Below, in pieces: positions 17,873-26,857 of a stretch of DNA of 64,000 nucleotides. The stretch is from Bacilli bacterium (GTDB lineage Bacteria > Bacillota_I > Bacilli_A > RF39 > UBA660). The DNA lies in contig JAFXZC010000009.1 of the NCBI GenBank assembly GCA_017541445.1, forward strand, positions 62,001-126,000, in the 5' to 3' direction. Both the position numbers and the translations under genes were made by a program. Position 1 is the first letter of the stretch, and every line of letters begins with the position of its first letter. The notes under the pieces are model-generated. The model was not told the DNA's origin, did not search any database, and was given only the letters and a program-made list of their open reading frames with translations.

Positions 17873-18355
17873 CTACACATACTTAGAATTTTCTGCTTTA
17901 TTATCTTCTTTATCATATAAATAACCATCTGCTTTTTGATAAATAATAGTTGATTCACTTTCATCAATATATACACCAATTATTTTATCATTATCAACAG
18001 ATTCTTTAACATACCAACTATTACCAATATCATCTTGAGTTAATACAAAACCATCTTCCATTAAAAATACACTATATTTCATATAATCACTACTATTTAA
18101 TACATTATCACAATACACTATCTCATATCTTTCATTACCTATATCATCAAGATAAGAATTATATTTACAAACTTTCTTTTCTCCCAAAACAGTATATAAA
18201 GTATCAACTTTTTCACTATTAAAAGAAACATAACCTATAACAGAAAATGATCTAACAAATGATTTATATATATTAAATAAACCAATTAAGAAAACTAATA
18301 AGAAACCAACTACTAAAAAGATTGCACCATATAAAACATTTTTATAATCTGTCAT
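17873..18355 (-). CDS. Single-pass membrane protein, unknown function
   Basis: 160 residues with one N-terminal membrane helix (about residues 8-29), then an extracytoplasmic beta-rich domain (YEIVYCDNVLNSSDYM, NDKIIGVYIDESESTI). It is eight bases upstream of the TSCPD gene on the same strand and probably cotranscribed. No family recognised. Confidence 0.7.
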   Translation of the reverse strand: MTDYKNVLYGAIFLVVGFLLVFLIGLFNIYKSFVRSFSVIGYVSFNSEKVDTLYTVLGEKKVCKYNSYLDDIGNERYEIVYCDNVLNSSDYMKYSVFLMEDGFVLTQDDIGNSWYVKESVDNDKIIGVYIDESESTIIYQKADGYLYDKEDNKAENSKYV

Positions 18356-18415
18356 ATTATCATCTCCTTAATAATACTTATACTATACATAATTATAACA
18401 ATTTATTACCAAAAT

Positions 18416-18438
18416 AAAAAGTAGGTATTAACCTACTA
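18416..18438 (-). terminator. Terminator of the DUF2752/TM2 operon
   Basis: AGTAGGT / ACCTACT stem with U run on the minus strand. Confidence 0.75.
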
Positions 18439-18808
18439 TTAAAGGATTAAAATTATTAACTACCATAGATATTATTAACAAAATAATTATTAATATAGAA
18501 AACTTTTTACCTACAAAAGTAATAGTTTTCTCAAATATATACTTATTTTTAATAAAATCATATATTAAACAAATCATTAATATAAATAAAAATATAAATA
18601 AAGGAATAGATAATATATTCATTTTAAAAGCATCTACTATTTGAAACTTAATTAAATATCTAAAAGCTCTTGTCATACCACAACCAGGACAGGCAAGACC
18701 AATATGATGTAAAAAGAAACATTCTATTTCACCATCAGATATTATTAAGTAATAAAAAAGTATCATTACGATACTTATTATTGTTATCTTAAATAACCTA
18801 TTTTTCAT
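18428..18808 (-). CDS. DUF2752 membrane protein
   Basis: 126 residues with three predicted membrane segments. The hallmark of DUF2752 is present: a short extracytoplasmic CPGCGMTRAF motif after the first helix, with two Cys that could bind metal or form a disulphide. It shares one base with the stop of the TM2-domain gene, a pairing seen repeatedly in Bacillota. Function unknown. Confidence 0.88.
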   Translation of the reverse strand: MKNRLFKITIISIVMILFYYLIISDGEIECFFLHHIGLACPGCGMTRAFRYLIKFQIVDAFKMNILSIPLFIFLFILMICLIYDFIKNKYIFEKTITFVGKKFSILIIILLIISMVVNNFNPLIVG

Positions 18809-19149
18809 TAATCAGCTAGAGGAACACCATTAGCATCAGTTTTAACTGAACCAGTTAAAATTAAAATACCATCAATGAAAGGCCAAATAGCACCAAGACC
18901 ACAAGTTAACCAAGTAGCAGCGATTTGTCCAATAGCAATTCCTGTATAACCTAAATAGAATCTACCAACGCCAAATGATCCTAAGAAAATTTGAAGTAAA
19001 CCAGCAACTAATTTAGATTTTTGTTGAGTACCTGCTGGTGCTTGAGCTGGTTGTTGAGGTGCAGCTCCACCTACTGGAGTACCACAATTAGGACATACAT
19101 TAGCATTATCATCCATTTGAGTTCCACAATTACCACAATACTTTGCCAT
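18808..19149 (-). CDS. Zinc-ribbon plus TM2-domain protein
   Basis: 113 residues. An N-terminal zinc ribbon (YCGNCGTQM ... VCPNCGTPV, four Cys) is followed by a Pro/Ala/Gln-rich linker and a TM2 domain: two helices with the GVGRFYLGYTGIAIGQI signature and a polar turn at the end. TM2 proteins are small membrane proteins of unclear role. The gene starts a two-gene unit with DUF2752, has a strong AGGAGG site, and uses more GC-rich codons than its neighbours. Confidence 0.92.
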   Translation of the reverse strand: MAKYCGNCGTQMDDNANVCPNCGTPVGGAAPQQPAQAPAGTQQKSKLVAGLLQIFLGSFGVGRFYLGYTGIAIGQIAATWLTCGLGAIWPFIDGILILTGSVKTDANGVPLAD

Positions 19150-19229
19150 AAATAAATCCTCCTTTATATATAATAATTATTACACAAAAAATTTATTTAA
19201 ACAACAAAAAATTATAATATTAACATAAT

Positions 19230-19256
19230 AAAAAAAATCAGTCATAAGACTGATTA
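19230..19256 (-). terminator. Terminator of hsp20
   Basis: AATCAGTC / GACTGATT stem, four-base loop and U run on the minus strand. Confidence 0.8.
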
Positions 19257-19673
19257 TTTTATTTCAATTTGTTTAACTTCTTTAGCTTTATCTTCAGGAT
19301 TCTTTTTAGGAACCTCTATTTGTAGAATACCATTTTTAAATTCAGCATTGATGTCTTCTTCTTTAATATCGTCACCTACATAGAAACTACGAGAGCATTC
19401 ACCATAAAATCTTTCTCTATGAATATATTTTTCTTCATCTGGGTTATGAACTTCTTTATTAACTTTAGCAGAAATATTAAGATAACCATTTTCAAGACTT
19501 AATTTAATATTTTCTTTACTAAATCCAGGTAGATCAACATCTACTATAAACTTATCTTTCTTTTCTCTAATATCTGTTCTCATTAAATTTCTTTCCTTTT
19601 TAGGTGGTAAGAAACTATCATCAAAGAAGTCATCAAACAAATCAAAGGTATTCTTTCTTGGTACTAACATCAT
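19254..19673 (-). CDS. hsp20: Small heat shock protein, Hsp20/alpha-crystallin family
   Basis: 139 residues. An N-terminal Phe/Asp-rich arm (DLFDDFFDDSF) precedes the alpha-crystallin domain (about residues 35-125), which shows VDLPGFSKENIKLSLENGYL and the AEFKNGILQIEVPK strand. The C-terminus has a VKQIEI segment of the IxI type used for oligomer assembly. It holds unfolding proteins in an ATP-independent way. AAAGGAAG fits the ATG at 19673 or 19682. A CIRCE operator overlaps the promoter, so HrcA repression is expected. Confidence 0.95.
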   Translation of the reverse strand: MMLVPRKNTFDLFDDFFDDSFLPPKKERNLMRTDIREKKDKFIVDVDLPGFSKENIKLSLENGYLNISAKVNKEVHNPDEEKYIHRERFYGECSRSFYVGDDIKEEDINAEFKNGILQIEVPKKNPEDKAKEVKQIEIK

Positions 19674-19748
19674 ATCAATCATCTTCCTTTCATCGTATTA
19701 AAATATGATTAATAATACCATAATAAGTCCTTTACTTATTACGTCCTA

Positions 19749-19777
19749 ATAATAACACTATAATTAGCACTTGTCAA
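19749..19777 (-). promoter_or_regulatory. Promoter of hsp20
   Basis: TTGACA (19772-19777), 17-base spacer, TATTAT (19749-19754) on the minus strand. The -35 is inside CIRCE, the same arrangement as at htpG. Confidence 0.7.
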
Positions 19778-19790
19778 TAGAGAGTGCTAA
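19764..19790. promoter_or_regulatory. CIRCE operator (HrcA site) of hsp20
   Basis: TTAGCACTT, nine bases, GAGTGCTAA, one mismatch to consensus. It lies about 90 bases upstream of hsp20 and about 100 upstream of the divergent metallophosphatase gene. Confidence 0.95.
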
Positions 19791-19891
19791 TTTTTTTAAA
19801 AAAATGTAAAGTTTATTTATTACTAAATACCATAAAATAATTAAATAATAACAAAAGTATGATATATTAAGAATATAAGGAATGATTCATA

Positions 19892-20824
19892 ATGGACGAA
19901 AATAAATATACAGGAAGACAAATAGCTATATTAACTGATATTCACGGTCTATTAGAACCTACTCAAGCAATTCTTGATGATATTGAAAGAAGAGGAATAA
20001 CAGAAATATATTCACTTGGAGATAATATAGGTGAAGGTCCGAATCCAGAAGAAGTAGTTACTCTTTTAGAACAAAAAGGAGTAATGTCAGTTGCTGGTAA
20101 TGCAGAAGAATATGTCAGACTAGGCTTAGAACCATTCCCATATATTGGCAAAGGAATAAAAGCCCAAAGTAGCCTTTGGACATTAAGTAAATTAAGTGAA
20201 AAAAGTATTGGAACAATTATGCTATATCCCCATTTTATCGATTTAATGGTAGGTGGAAAAAAGATTGGCTTATGTCACTTTGCTAATGATGTTAGATGGG
20301 ACTTCCGTAGAAGAAGTACTTGGTCTTATCAAGCAGGATTCGATTTCCAAGGAACAGGAGAAAGAAAAATTGACGATATATCTAGACAATTTCATGTTGT
20401 AAATTCATATCAATATGATAGAGAACTAAGAAGCATAATAGATAATCCACATCTTACTGAAGAGCAAAAAAAAGGTGCAATAGATGCATTAGAAAACCCT
20501 TTATTTGGAGGAAGACCAATTGAACTATATGATGCTATTATACAAGGACATGTACATTGGAAATTATATGATCCCAATAACCCAACATCATTTTATTCAA
20601 TAAGAGCAGCAGGTATGGCTTATAGACAAGATAAGAAAGATAGTGCATCATATGTTATTATAAAAGAAAGAACAGATTATAAAGGTTTTGATATAGAAGA
20701 AATATTAGTAACATATGATAGAGAAAAAATGATAACATCTATCATAAATTGTACTAATCCTGATGATAGAATCAGAAAATTTACAGCTATAACTCCTGAT
20801 GAAATAGGAGTAAAATTACAATAG
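19892..20824 (+). CDS. Calcineurin-like metallophosphoesterase
   Basis: 310 residues. Metal-binding motifs appear in order: DIHG (about residues 16-19), GDNIGEG, GNAEE in place of the usual GNHD, a His in LCHFAND, and GHVHW near residue 228. This places it in the metallophosphatase superfamily near the YfcE/ApaH-like groups, acting in the cytoplasm on an unknown phosphoester. The GNAE variant is common in YfcE-type enzymes. It is the first gene of a plus-strand unit with the VanY-like gene 15 bases later. Confidence 0.88.
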   Translation: MDENKYTGRQIAILTDIHGLLEPTQAILDDIERRGITEIYSLGDNIGEGPNPEEVVTLLEQKGVMSVAGNAEEYVRLGLEPFPYIGKGIKAQSSLWTLSKLSEKSIGTIMLYPHFIDLMVGGKKIGLCHFANDVRWDFRRRSTWSYQAGFDFQGTGERKIDDISRQFHVVNSYQYDRELRSIIDNPHLTEEQKKGAIDALENPLFGGRPIELYDAIIQGHVHWKLYDPNNPTSFYSIRAAGMAYRQDKKDSASYVIIKERTDYKGFDIEEILVTYDREKMITSIINCTNPDDRIRKFTAITPDEIGVKLQ

Positions 20825-20839
20825 AAAAGGAAGATTTAT

Positions 20840-21868
20840 ATGGTAATAGCCGCTATAAATGAATTAGGATATTATCGAGTAGGATGGCTACTAAAAGTAT
20901 CCCTTAAAATAATATTTGTTGTTATACCAATAGTTATTGCTATAAGTTGTATAATGGATATCATGAAAATAATAACTAAACCTGATGAAGCAACTAAAAC
21001 ACCAAACATTATAATTAGGAGAATAATATCAGGTTTAACAATATTTATGATACCAACATTAATTAACTATTTTTTTACTGCACTAGTACAATATGATGAT
21101 TATATGATAGTTAAATACTATGAAGGAGCATCTAGAGAAAAAATAAAAGAATATGAAGAACTTGCTAAAAAAGAAGCACAAGAAGAAAAAAATAAAAGAG
21201 AAGCAGAAATGAAAGTACTAGGTTTAAGAAGAGCCGAAGAAGAAAGAAAACAAAGAGAAGCATCAGAACAGCAACAAACTGGTGATACAGATTCACCACC
21301 ATCCGGACAAGACACACAAGACCCAGGAACTGATCCAAGTACAGGCGGTGGTACACAAGGTGGAACTACGCAAGGAGGAGACGGAACCTTCGGAGGTGTT
21401 ACTGTTAAAAATGGTGTCTTCTATATTCCAAACAAAAGAGCTACTAGTGATGCAGAAACACCAAAACAAAGTGGAAAATATGGTACTAATCCAATCTTTT
21501 GGAGTAGACTAGAAAAATTAATAAATGATGCTGCAAAACAAGGATACAAAATAACAGTATCTAGTGGTTGGAGACCATATTCAACGCAAAAAAGTAAATG
21601 GGATAGTTCATCAAGATCATGTTCAGAAAGATCCAAATGGGTTGCTTGCCCAGGAGGCTCAAGACATGGATTTGGTATTGCAGCCGATTTAAAATTTAAC
21701 GGAAAAAGTTGTAATCAAAGTTCATGGAATTGTAATGCAGCAGCAAAATGGGTACATGATAACGCTGGAAAATATGGTTTAAAATTCAGAATGTCTTGGG
21801 AACCATGGCATATTGAACCAGATCAAGTAAAAGGTGGAAGTTTTGGTAAATGTACCGCAAAATGTTAG
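20840..21868 (+). CDS. VanY-type D,D-carboxypeptidase with two-helix membrane head
   Basis: 342 residues. The first 85 residues contain two membrane helices separated by a short basic loop, a layout like VirB2/TrbC pilins. A charged helix, then a Gly/Thr/Gln-rich linker (about residues 145-185), leads to a C-terminal VanY/DacB peptidase domain. That domain shows SSGWRPY, the zinc-site SRHGFGIAADL (about residue 273) and EPWHIEP (about residue 320). The enzyme would trim D-Ala from peptidoglycan stem peptides outside the membrane. Six cysteines in the catalytic domain are unusual for the family. Confidence 0.85.
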   Translation: MVIAAINELGYYRVGWLLKVSLKIIFVVIPIVIAISCIMDIMKIITKPDEATKTPNIIIRRIISGLTIFMIPTLINYFFTALVQYDDYMIVKYYEGASREKIKEYEELAKKEAQEEKNKREAEMKVLGLRRAEEERKQREASEQQQTGDTDSPPSGQDTQDPGTDPSTGGGTQGGTTQGGDGTFGGVTVKNGVFYIPNKRATSDAETPKQSGKYGTNPIFWSRLEKLINDAAKQGYKITVSSGWRPYSTQKSKWDSSSRSCSERSKWVACPGGSRHGFGIAADLKFNGKSCNQSSWNCNAAAKWVHDNAGKYGLKFRMSWEPWHIEPDQVKGGSFGKCTAKC

Positions 21869-21876
21869 GTGATAAT

Positions 21877-22527
21877 ATGAAAAAAATATCATTATTTATA
21901 TTAATTCTATTATTATGTAGTTGTAATGCCAATTATAAAATAATAATTGAAGATAATAAAATATATGACGAAATAAATATTACAGAAAAAAGTACAATTG
22001 TAAATGGTGCCAATCAACAAAAAATGGATGATTTTGAAGATGAATTAATTGATTGGGAAAGAGATTATGACTATTATACAAGAGAACTATTTACTGAAAA
22101 TGATTTAACAGGTTATAAATACACATATGATTTTACTTTTGATCAATATGATACATTATCTCAAATAAGTAAATGTTATGAAGACTTTAAAGTAACACAT
22201 AATAATAATTCATTTAAAATAAACACATCAAATGATTTCTTATGCGGCACTTATTATGATAACGTTGATAAAATAGAAATAACTATAACAAGTAAATATA
22301 AAGTAATTAATTCTAATGCAGATAAAAAAGAAGATGGTAAATACACTTGGATTATTAATGCATCTAATTATAGAAATAAACCAATTAATATAGAAGTAGA
22401 TCTAACAGAAGAAAGTGAAGAAAAACCTGATAAAGAATTAAATATAAAAGCAATTATATTTATATTAATATTTATCTCTTTAATAGTAATAAATATAATA
22501 TTAAAGAAAAAAGAAAAAAAACTCTAA
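21877..22527 (+). CDS. Lipoprotein with C-terminal membrane helix
   Basis: 216 residues. The signal peptide KKISLFILILLLCSC has a lipobox with Cys near residue 16. The outer domain is Asp/Asn/Tyr rich with paired Cys (SKCYEDF and FLCGTYY), and a C-terminal hydrophobic segment ends in a Lys-rich tail, so the protein is tethered at both ends. AGGTGATAAT supports the ATG at 21877 over the longer ORF. It is the third gene of the plus-strand unit. Family not recognised. Confidence 0.75.
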   Translation: MKKISLFILILLLCSCNANYKIIIEDNKIYDEINITEKSTIVNGANQQKMDDFEDELIDWERDYDYYTRELFTENDLTGYKYTYDFTFDQYDTLSQISKCYEDFKVTHNNNSFKINTSNDFLCGTYYDNVDKIEITITSKYKVINSNADKKEDGKYTWIINASNYRNKPINIEVDLTEESEEKPDKELNIKAIIFILIFISLIVINIILKKKEKKL

Positions 22528-22544
22528 ATAATTAGAGTTTTTTT
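22514..22544. terminator. Bidirectional terminator between lipoprotein gene and glyA
   Basis: ACTCTAA / TTAGAGT stem with A run and T run on its two sides; genes converge here. Confidence 0.85.
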
Positions 22545-23766
22545 AATACCATAAAGGATATTTCTTAGTAATATTTTTAACATCCATTAATAATTCTTTA
22601 TATAATTTATCATCATTTAAATTCCTTAAAGCTTTATCAATTATTCTTGCTATTTCAACAAAATCTTTTTCTTTAAGACCTCTTGATGTCATAGCAGGAC
22701 TACCTATTCTTATTCCACTAGCAGTCATAGCACTTTCCGTTTCTTTAGGAATAGTATTCTTATTAACAGTAATATGAATTCTATCTAATGCTTTTTCAGC
22801 ATCTTTACCAGTTACTCCTACAGAAGATTTAACATCTAATAATATTAAATGATTATCAGTACCACCACTTACTATCTTGTATCCTAATTTAATAAATTCA
22901 TCACTCATAGCTTTTATATTCTTAATTACTTGAGTTTGATATTTTTTAAAATCAGGTTGTAATGCTTCATAAAAACATTGTGCTTTAGCAGCAATAACAT
23001 GCATTAAAGGGCCACCTTGAATTCCTGGAAATACTACTTTATTTATCTTCTTAGCTATTTCTTCATTATTAGTAAGAATTATTCCTCCTCTTGGTCCTCT
23101 TAATGTTTTATGAGTAGTTGATGTAACAACATCAGCATATGGAATTGGTGAAGGATGTAATCCAACAGCAACTAATCCAGCTATATGAGCCATATCTACC
23201 ATCAAATAAGCCCCTACTTCATCACATATTTCACGAAATTTTTTAAAATCAATAATTCTAGAATATGCTGAAGCACCAGCAATTATCATTTTAGGTTTCT
23301 CTTTTTTAGCAATTCTTCTAACTTCTTCATAGTCAATCATTTCTGTCTTTTCATCAACACCATAACTAACTATTTCATAATCTACACCACTAAAGTTTAA
23401 TTTATAACCATGAGTCAAATGACCACCATGACTTAAATCCATTCCTAATACTTTATCTCCATGATTTAATAAAGCTCTATATACAGCCATATTAGCACTA
23501 GAACCACTATGTGGTTGAACGTTAGCATAATTACACTTAAATAGTTCCTTTAAATGCTCAATAGCTCTTGTTTCAAACATATCAATATACTCACAACCAC
23601 CATAATATCTTTTACCAGAATATCCTTCTGCATATTTATTAGTTAAAACACTACCTTGTAATTTTAAAACATCTTTAGAAACATAATTCTCAGAAGCAAT
23701 TAATTCAATATTCTCTTCTTGTCTTTTCCTTTCTAATCTTAAAGCCTTCTTTAAATAATCATCCAT
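22543..23766 (-). CDS. glyA: Serine hydroxymethyltransferase
   Basis: 407 residues, normal length. This PLP enzyme interconverts serine and glycine and loads tetrahydrofolate with a one-carbon unit. Landmarks are [13 protein letters not shown], the [11 protein letters not shown] segment and the PLP-lysine motif [14 protein letters not shown]. The longest ORF starts earlier, but AGGTAGAGAGA directly precedes the ATG at 23766. The gene is monocistronic by its flanking terminators. Confidence 0.98.
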   Translation of the reverse strand: MDDYLKKALRLERKRQEENIELIASENYVSKDVLKLQGSVLTNKYAEGYSGKRYYGGCEYIDMFETRAIEHLKELFKCNYANVQPHSGSSANMAVYRALLNHGDKVLGMDLSHGGHLTHGYKLNFSGVDYEIVSYGVDEKTEMIDYEEVRRIAKKEKPKMIIAGASAYSRIIDFKKFREICDEVGAYLMVDMAHIAGLVAVGLHPSPIPYADVVTSTTHKTLRGPRGGIILTNNEEIAKKINKVVFPGIQGGPLMHVIAAKAQCFYEALQPDFKKYQTQVIKNIKAMSDEFIKLGYKIVSGGTDNHLILLDVKSSVGVTGKDAEKALDRIHITVNKNTIPKETESAMTASGIRIGSPAMTSRGLKEKDFVEIARIIDKALRNLNDDKLYKELLMDVKNITKKYPLWY

Positions 23767-23856
23767 TCTCTCTACCTCTACCTTCTTAATATAATTATAA
23801 ACCAACTAATTTAACTATACTAGTTTAATGCGTACATTTTACACATTATTACATAA

Positions 23857-23882
23857 TAAAAAAACCTCTAATTAGAGGTTTT
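23857..23882 (-). terminator. Terminator of the HD-domain operon
   Basis: Perfect palindrome AACCTCTAATTAGAGGTT with U run on the minus strand. Confidence 0.85.
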
Positions 23883-26085
23883 AAAATGTATGTCCAAAAG
23901 ACTCCTCAACAAACCTAGGAACAGGATAATTACCTGGTTCTGGTTCATTACCAACATATTGATAGAATTGTCTAAAATTACTCATAACAACCCTTCTCAT
24001 AGCAGCCATTTCACTTGCATTAAATAAGACTGGTTTACTTAATCCTTCTACTTCTTGATATAATCCTGTATTAGAATCAAATAAAGGATATACATACTTA
24101 CCTTCACTATCTACTCTTACATGTAGAACAAAATCTAAAAATTGTTCTGTAAATGTAATAGCTTCATCTATCAAAGGAATTAATACTTCTCTATACTCTT
24201 CATGTTGTTCCTCTATCATATGTTGTCTTAATTTTTCTAAATAACCACCATTAGCAAATAATTCAAAAGAAGAATAATTTCTTAAATTAACTGTAATAAA
24301 TTGATCTAAATGGAACCATATAGCTTTAATTGAATTACCTTTAGTTCCACCTCGAAGAATAGCAATTCCTCTTTTTAATCCATTTGGATTATTTGGTTCT
24401 TCACCAACATTACTAAAGAAAGTATCTCTAGAAACACTATCTATTACTTCTTCTCTTGATAATTCTCCTTCTGTAGTATCTCTATCATACCTACTCTTAT
24501 TAGTCTTTTCCCAAGAACCATTAATTCTTTGATTAAATATATCTAACTTATCCATATCAGTAGTAATAGTCATAATAGCACCTATTACTTTTCTCAATAC
24601 AGAATGCATCTCAGGTGTAATTTCAACACTTGTTTCTTTACCCGCAACAACATCATTTAAAGTAGTAGCAAAATCTACACTTAAAATCTTATTACTAATA
24701 TTTTCTAAACGATCATTTATAGATTGACCCAAATTAGAAGATTTTACTTTAAAATCCTCTGGAGGTCTAACACCAAATAATTGTTCAAGAACTGTTAAGT
24801 CTTCTAATCTTTCCGGATTTTCATATAAACCTTCTAAAACACTAGAAGGATAATAATGTCTTAAATAATTATCTAAAGAATTTATCTTTTTAACAGTAGC
24901 TTCATCTAAAGAAGCACTTTTCTTCTTTATTTCAGAAACCAATTTAATACATTCAATTATATAAGAAGCAATATCACTATGAAATTCCTTCATATGATTA
25001 ATATTACTCAAAGTATCATATCTTGCTCTAATAGGTATTTCTGGAGATTTTTTAAATACTTCTATTAAAGTTTTCTCTAATTCTGTAATTAATTCAGGAG
25101 TTAAAGAAACATCACCATAAGTAACATCATAATGACTAATATCACTATTTGGTTTACCATGATACTTAATAACAACAGACATTAAAGTATGCATAACAAA
25201 AGTCTCATCCATATTACCATTACAACGTATTAAATCTTGAACTATCAAGTTTTGCATAGGGAAATAATACCCTACTTCAGCATGACTCTCTAATAAAGAA
25301 TAATTACCACTTAATTCCCCATACTTAACATAACTATCATCAAAACTAGGATAATATAAAGCCTGATATATTCTACCAATATCATGATACATAACAGCTA
25401 ATACAGCTAATTCTCTTAATTTAGGATCTTTTATATCCAAAGTATGATAAATAGTCATAAATACCATTCTTGAAGTATGAGCTAATTTAGCTTCTAAATT
25501 TAATAATCTATTATGTTTAGCTAATACTTGAGCATCAAAATTATTTATACTACTAAATAATTTATTTTTAGCTTCTTCATCACCTTTTTTTAAATTAACA
25601 TATTGATATAAATAATTAGCAATATTATTCAAAATTAGGTTATTATCTACATCTAAATGAGTTCCTACTATCTGAGAACATCTATTTCTAAAAAAGTTAC
25701 TAAAAATATCATTAAAACGATCTTTATATGTTTCATCTTCTAATAAATCTTTAATATGAATTTGATAATTACTTACTAAATATCTATCAAATTCTACTCT
25801 TATCTTTTCTAAAGATAAACCCATCTCTTTATCAAAAGCAGATATTTCTGCACCATTCTTATCTTTTAATAAACCAGGTGGAAATAATTCATCAAATCCC
25901 ATATTCATTAATTCAAATACAGATTTATTATAATACTCTATAAAGAAATGAATTGATCTTTTTAATAAATCAGAATTCTGATCAGATCTACTCATATTTT
26001 GTAATAATTCATTAATATCTCTATCAGAAATACTTTGTATATCTATTCCTAAAGGAACGTTAAAATAACTATCAAAACCTTCCAT
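23881..26085 (-). CDS. Large HD-domain protein, unknown substrate
   Basis: 734 residues, soluble by appearance. A central region (about residues 205-330) carries an HD phosphohydrolase-like signature: an upstream His, then VMYHDIGRIYQ with the HD pair, LESHAEVGYYFP, and a later VVIKYHGKP. HD enzymes cleave phosphoesters of nucleotides or cyclic dinucleotides using metal. The flanks (about 200 residues before and 400 after) match nothing recognised. The start lies one base from the stop of the 235-residue gene upstream, so the two form an operon. Confidence 0.7.
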   Translation of the reverse strand: MEGFDSYFNVPLGIDIQSISDRDINELLQNMSRSDQNSDLLKRSIHFFIEYYNKSVFELMNMGFDELFPPGLLKDKNGAEISAFDKEMGLSLEKIRVEFDRYLVSNYQIHIKDLLEDETYKDRFNDIFSNFFRNRCSQIVGTHLDVDNNLILNNIANYLYQYVNLKKGDEEAKNKLFSSINNFDAQVLAKHNRLLNLEAKLAHTSRMVFMTIYHTLDIKDPKLRELAVLAVMYHDIGRIYQALYYPSFDDSYVKYGELSGNYSLLESHAEVGYYFPMQNLIVQDLIRCNGNMDETFVMHTLMSVVIKYHGKPNSDISHYDVTYGDVSLTPELITELEKTLIEVFKKSPEIPIRARYDTLSNINHMKEFHSDIASYIIECIKLVSEIKKKSASLDEATVKKINSLDNYLRHYYPSSVLEGLYENPERLEDLTVLEQLFGVRPPEDFKVKSSNLGQSINDRLENISNKILSVDFATTLNDVVAGKETSVEITPEMHSVLRKVIGAIMTITTDMDKLDIFNQRINGSWEKTNKSRYDRDTTEGELSREEVIDSVSRDTFFSNVGEEPNNPNGLKRGIAILRGGTKGNSIKAIWFHLDQFITVNLRNYSSFELFANGGYLEKLRQHMIEEQHEEYREVLIPLIDEAITFTEQFLDFVLHVRVDSEGKYVYPLFDSNTGLYQEVEGLSKPVLFNASEMAAMRRVVMSNFRQFYQYVGNEPEPGNYPVPRFVEESFGHTF

Positions 26086-26086
26086 A

Positions 26087-26794
26087 CTATTTCACCTTCC
26101 TTTTATTATCTGCATTATATCTTTTTACAGTTCTTAAAAATAAACCAAGAGTATCTCTATTTAAAACATCATCAAATATATTAAAATCAATCCCATATAC
26201 CCTTGAAAGATCACCTTTTAATGTATTCACATTTTTTCTTTCTAATAACCATATAAACCCATATAATTCATTAATAACATCACTATCTACCACAGTTAAA
26301 TCAGGTGGGAAAGTTTCTAAGTATTTCTTATAATTATCAGAATCTAAATATTCTGGTATACGTTCATTTAATAACGTAGCATACGGAATAGAATATTCAG
26401 ACAATTCAGAAGAATGACTACCTTCAAAAGAAAGTATCATAAAACACATATATGTTAGACTATCTAAATTTTCTAACATCTTAAATGATTTATGTTCTCC
26501 TAAATATCTCATAAAATTATTAAAGTCATTTATATTAGGTGAAGCAGAAATATCTATTAAACAAGTTAATAACTCATATGAAGTAGAACGCTCTACAACA
26601 CTCTGATAGTCGGGATGATTATATAATAAACCAACATTATTTTGTAATTTATTAATATCACTAGTTTTCTTTTCTATCTCTTTATCTATTAACAAACTAT
26701 ATAGTTCTTCAAGACTATAATTATCTTTAAGAAAACTATTCTTTAATTCATCCATTTCATCATCAACAAAATTAAGTCTATCAAAATAATTCAT
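26087..26794 (-). CDS. Unknown helical protein upstream of the HD-domain gene
   Basis: 235 residues, no membrane segment, acidic and mostly helical by composition (Leu, Asp, Asn, Tyr rich). No family recognised. It is the first gene of a two-gene unit with the HD-domain protein, and GAGGTGA supports the start. A partner or regulator of the HD protein is the simplest guess. Confidence 0.7.
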   Translation of the reverse strand: MNYFDRLNFVDDEMDELKNSFLKDNYSLEELYSLLIDKEIEKKTSDINKLQNNVGLLYNHPDYQSVVERSTSYELLTCLIDISASPNINDFNNFMRYLGEHKSFKMLENLDSLTYMCFMILSFEGSHSSELSEYSIPYATLLNERIPEYLDSDNYKKYLETFPPDLTVVDSDVINELYGFIWLLERKNVNTLKGDLSRVYGIDFNIFDDVLNRDTLGLFLRTVKRYNADNKRKVK

Positions 26795-26857
26795 TTCATC
26801 ACCTCTATTTTAATTATATCATTTCACTAATAAAATAATATATTAACTATACAACCA

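Noticed and set aside
21118..21636. Several overlapping ORFs in other frames of the VanY-like gene
   Set aside because: They are shadows caused by the Gly/Ser/Thr-rich linker region with few stop codons.
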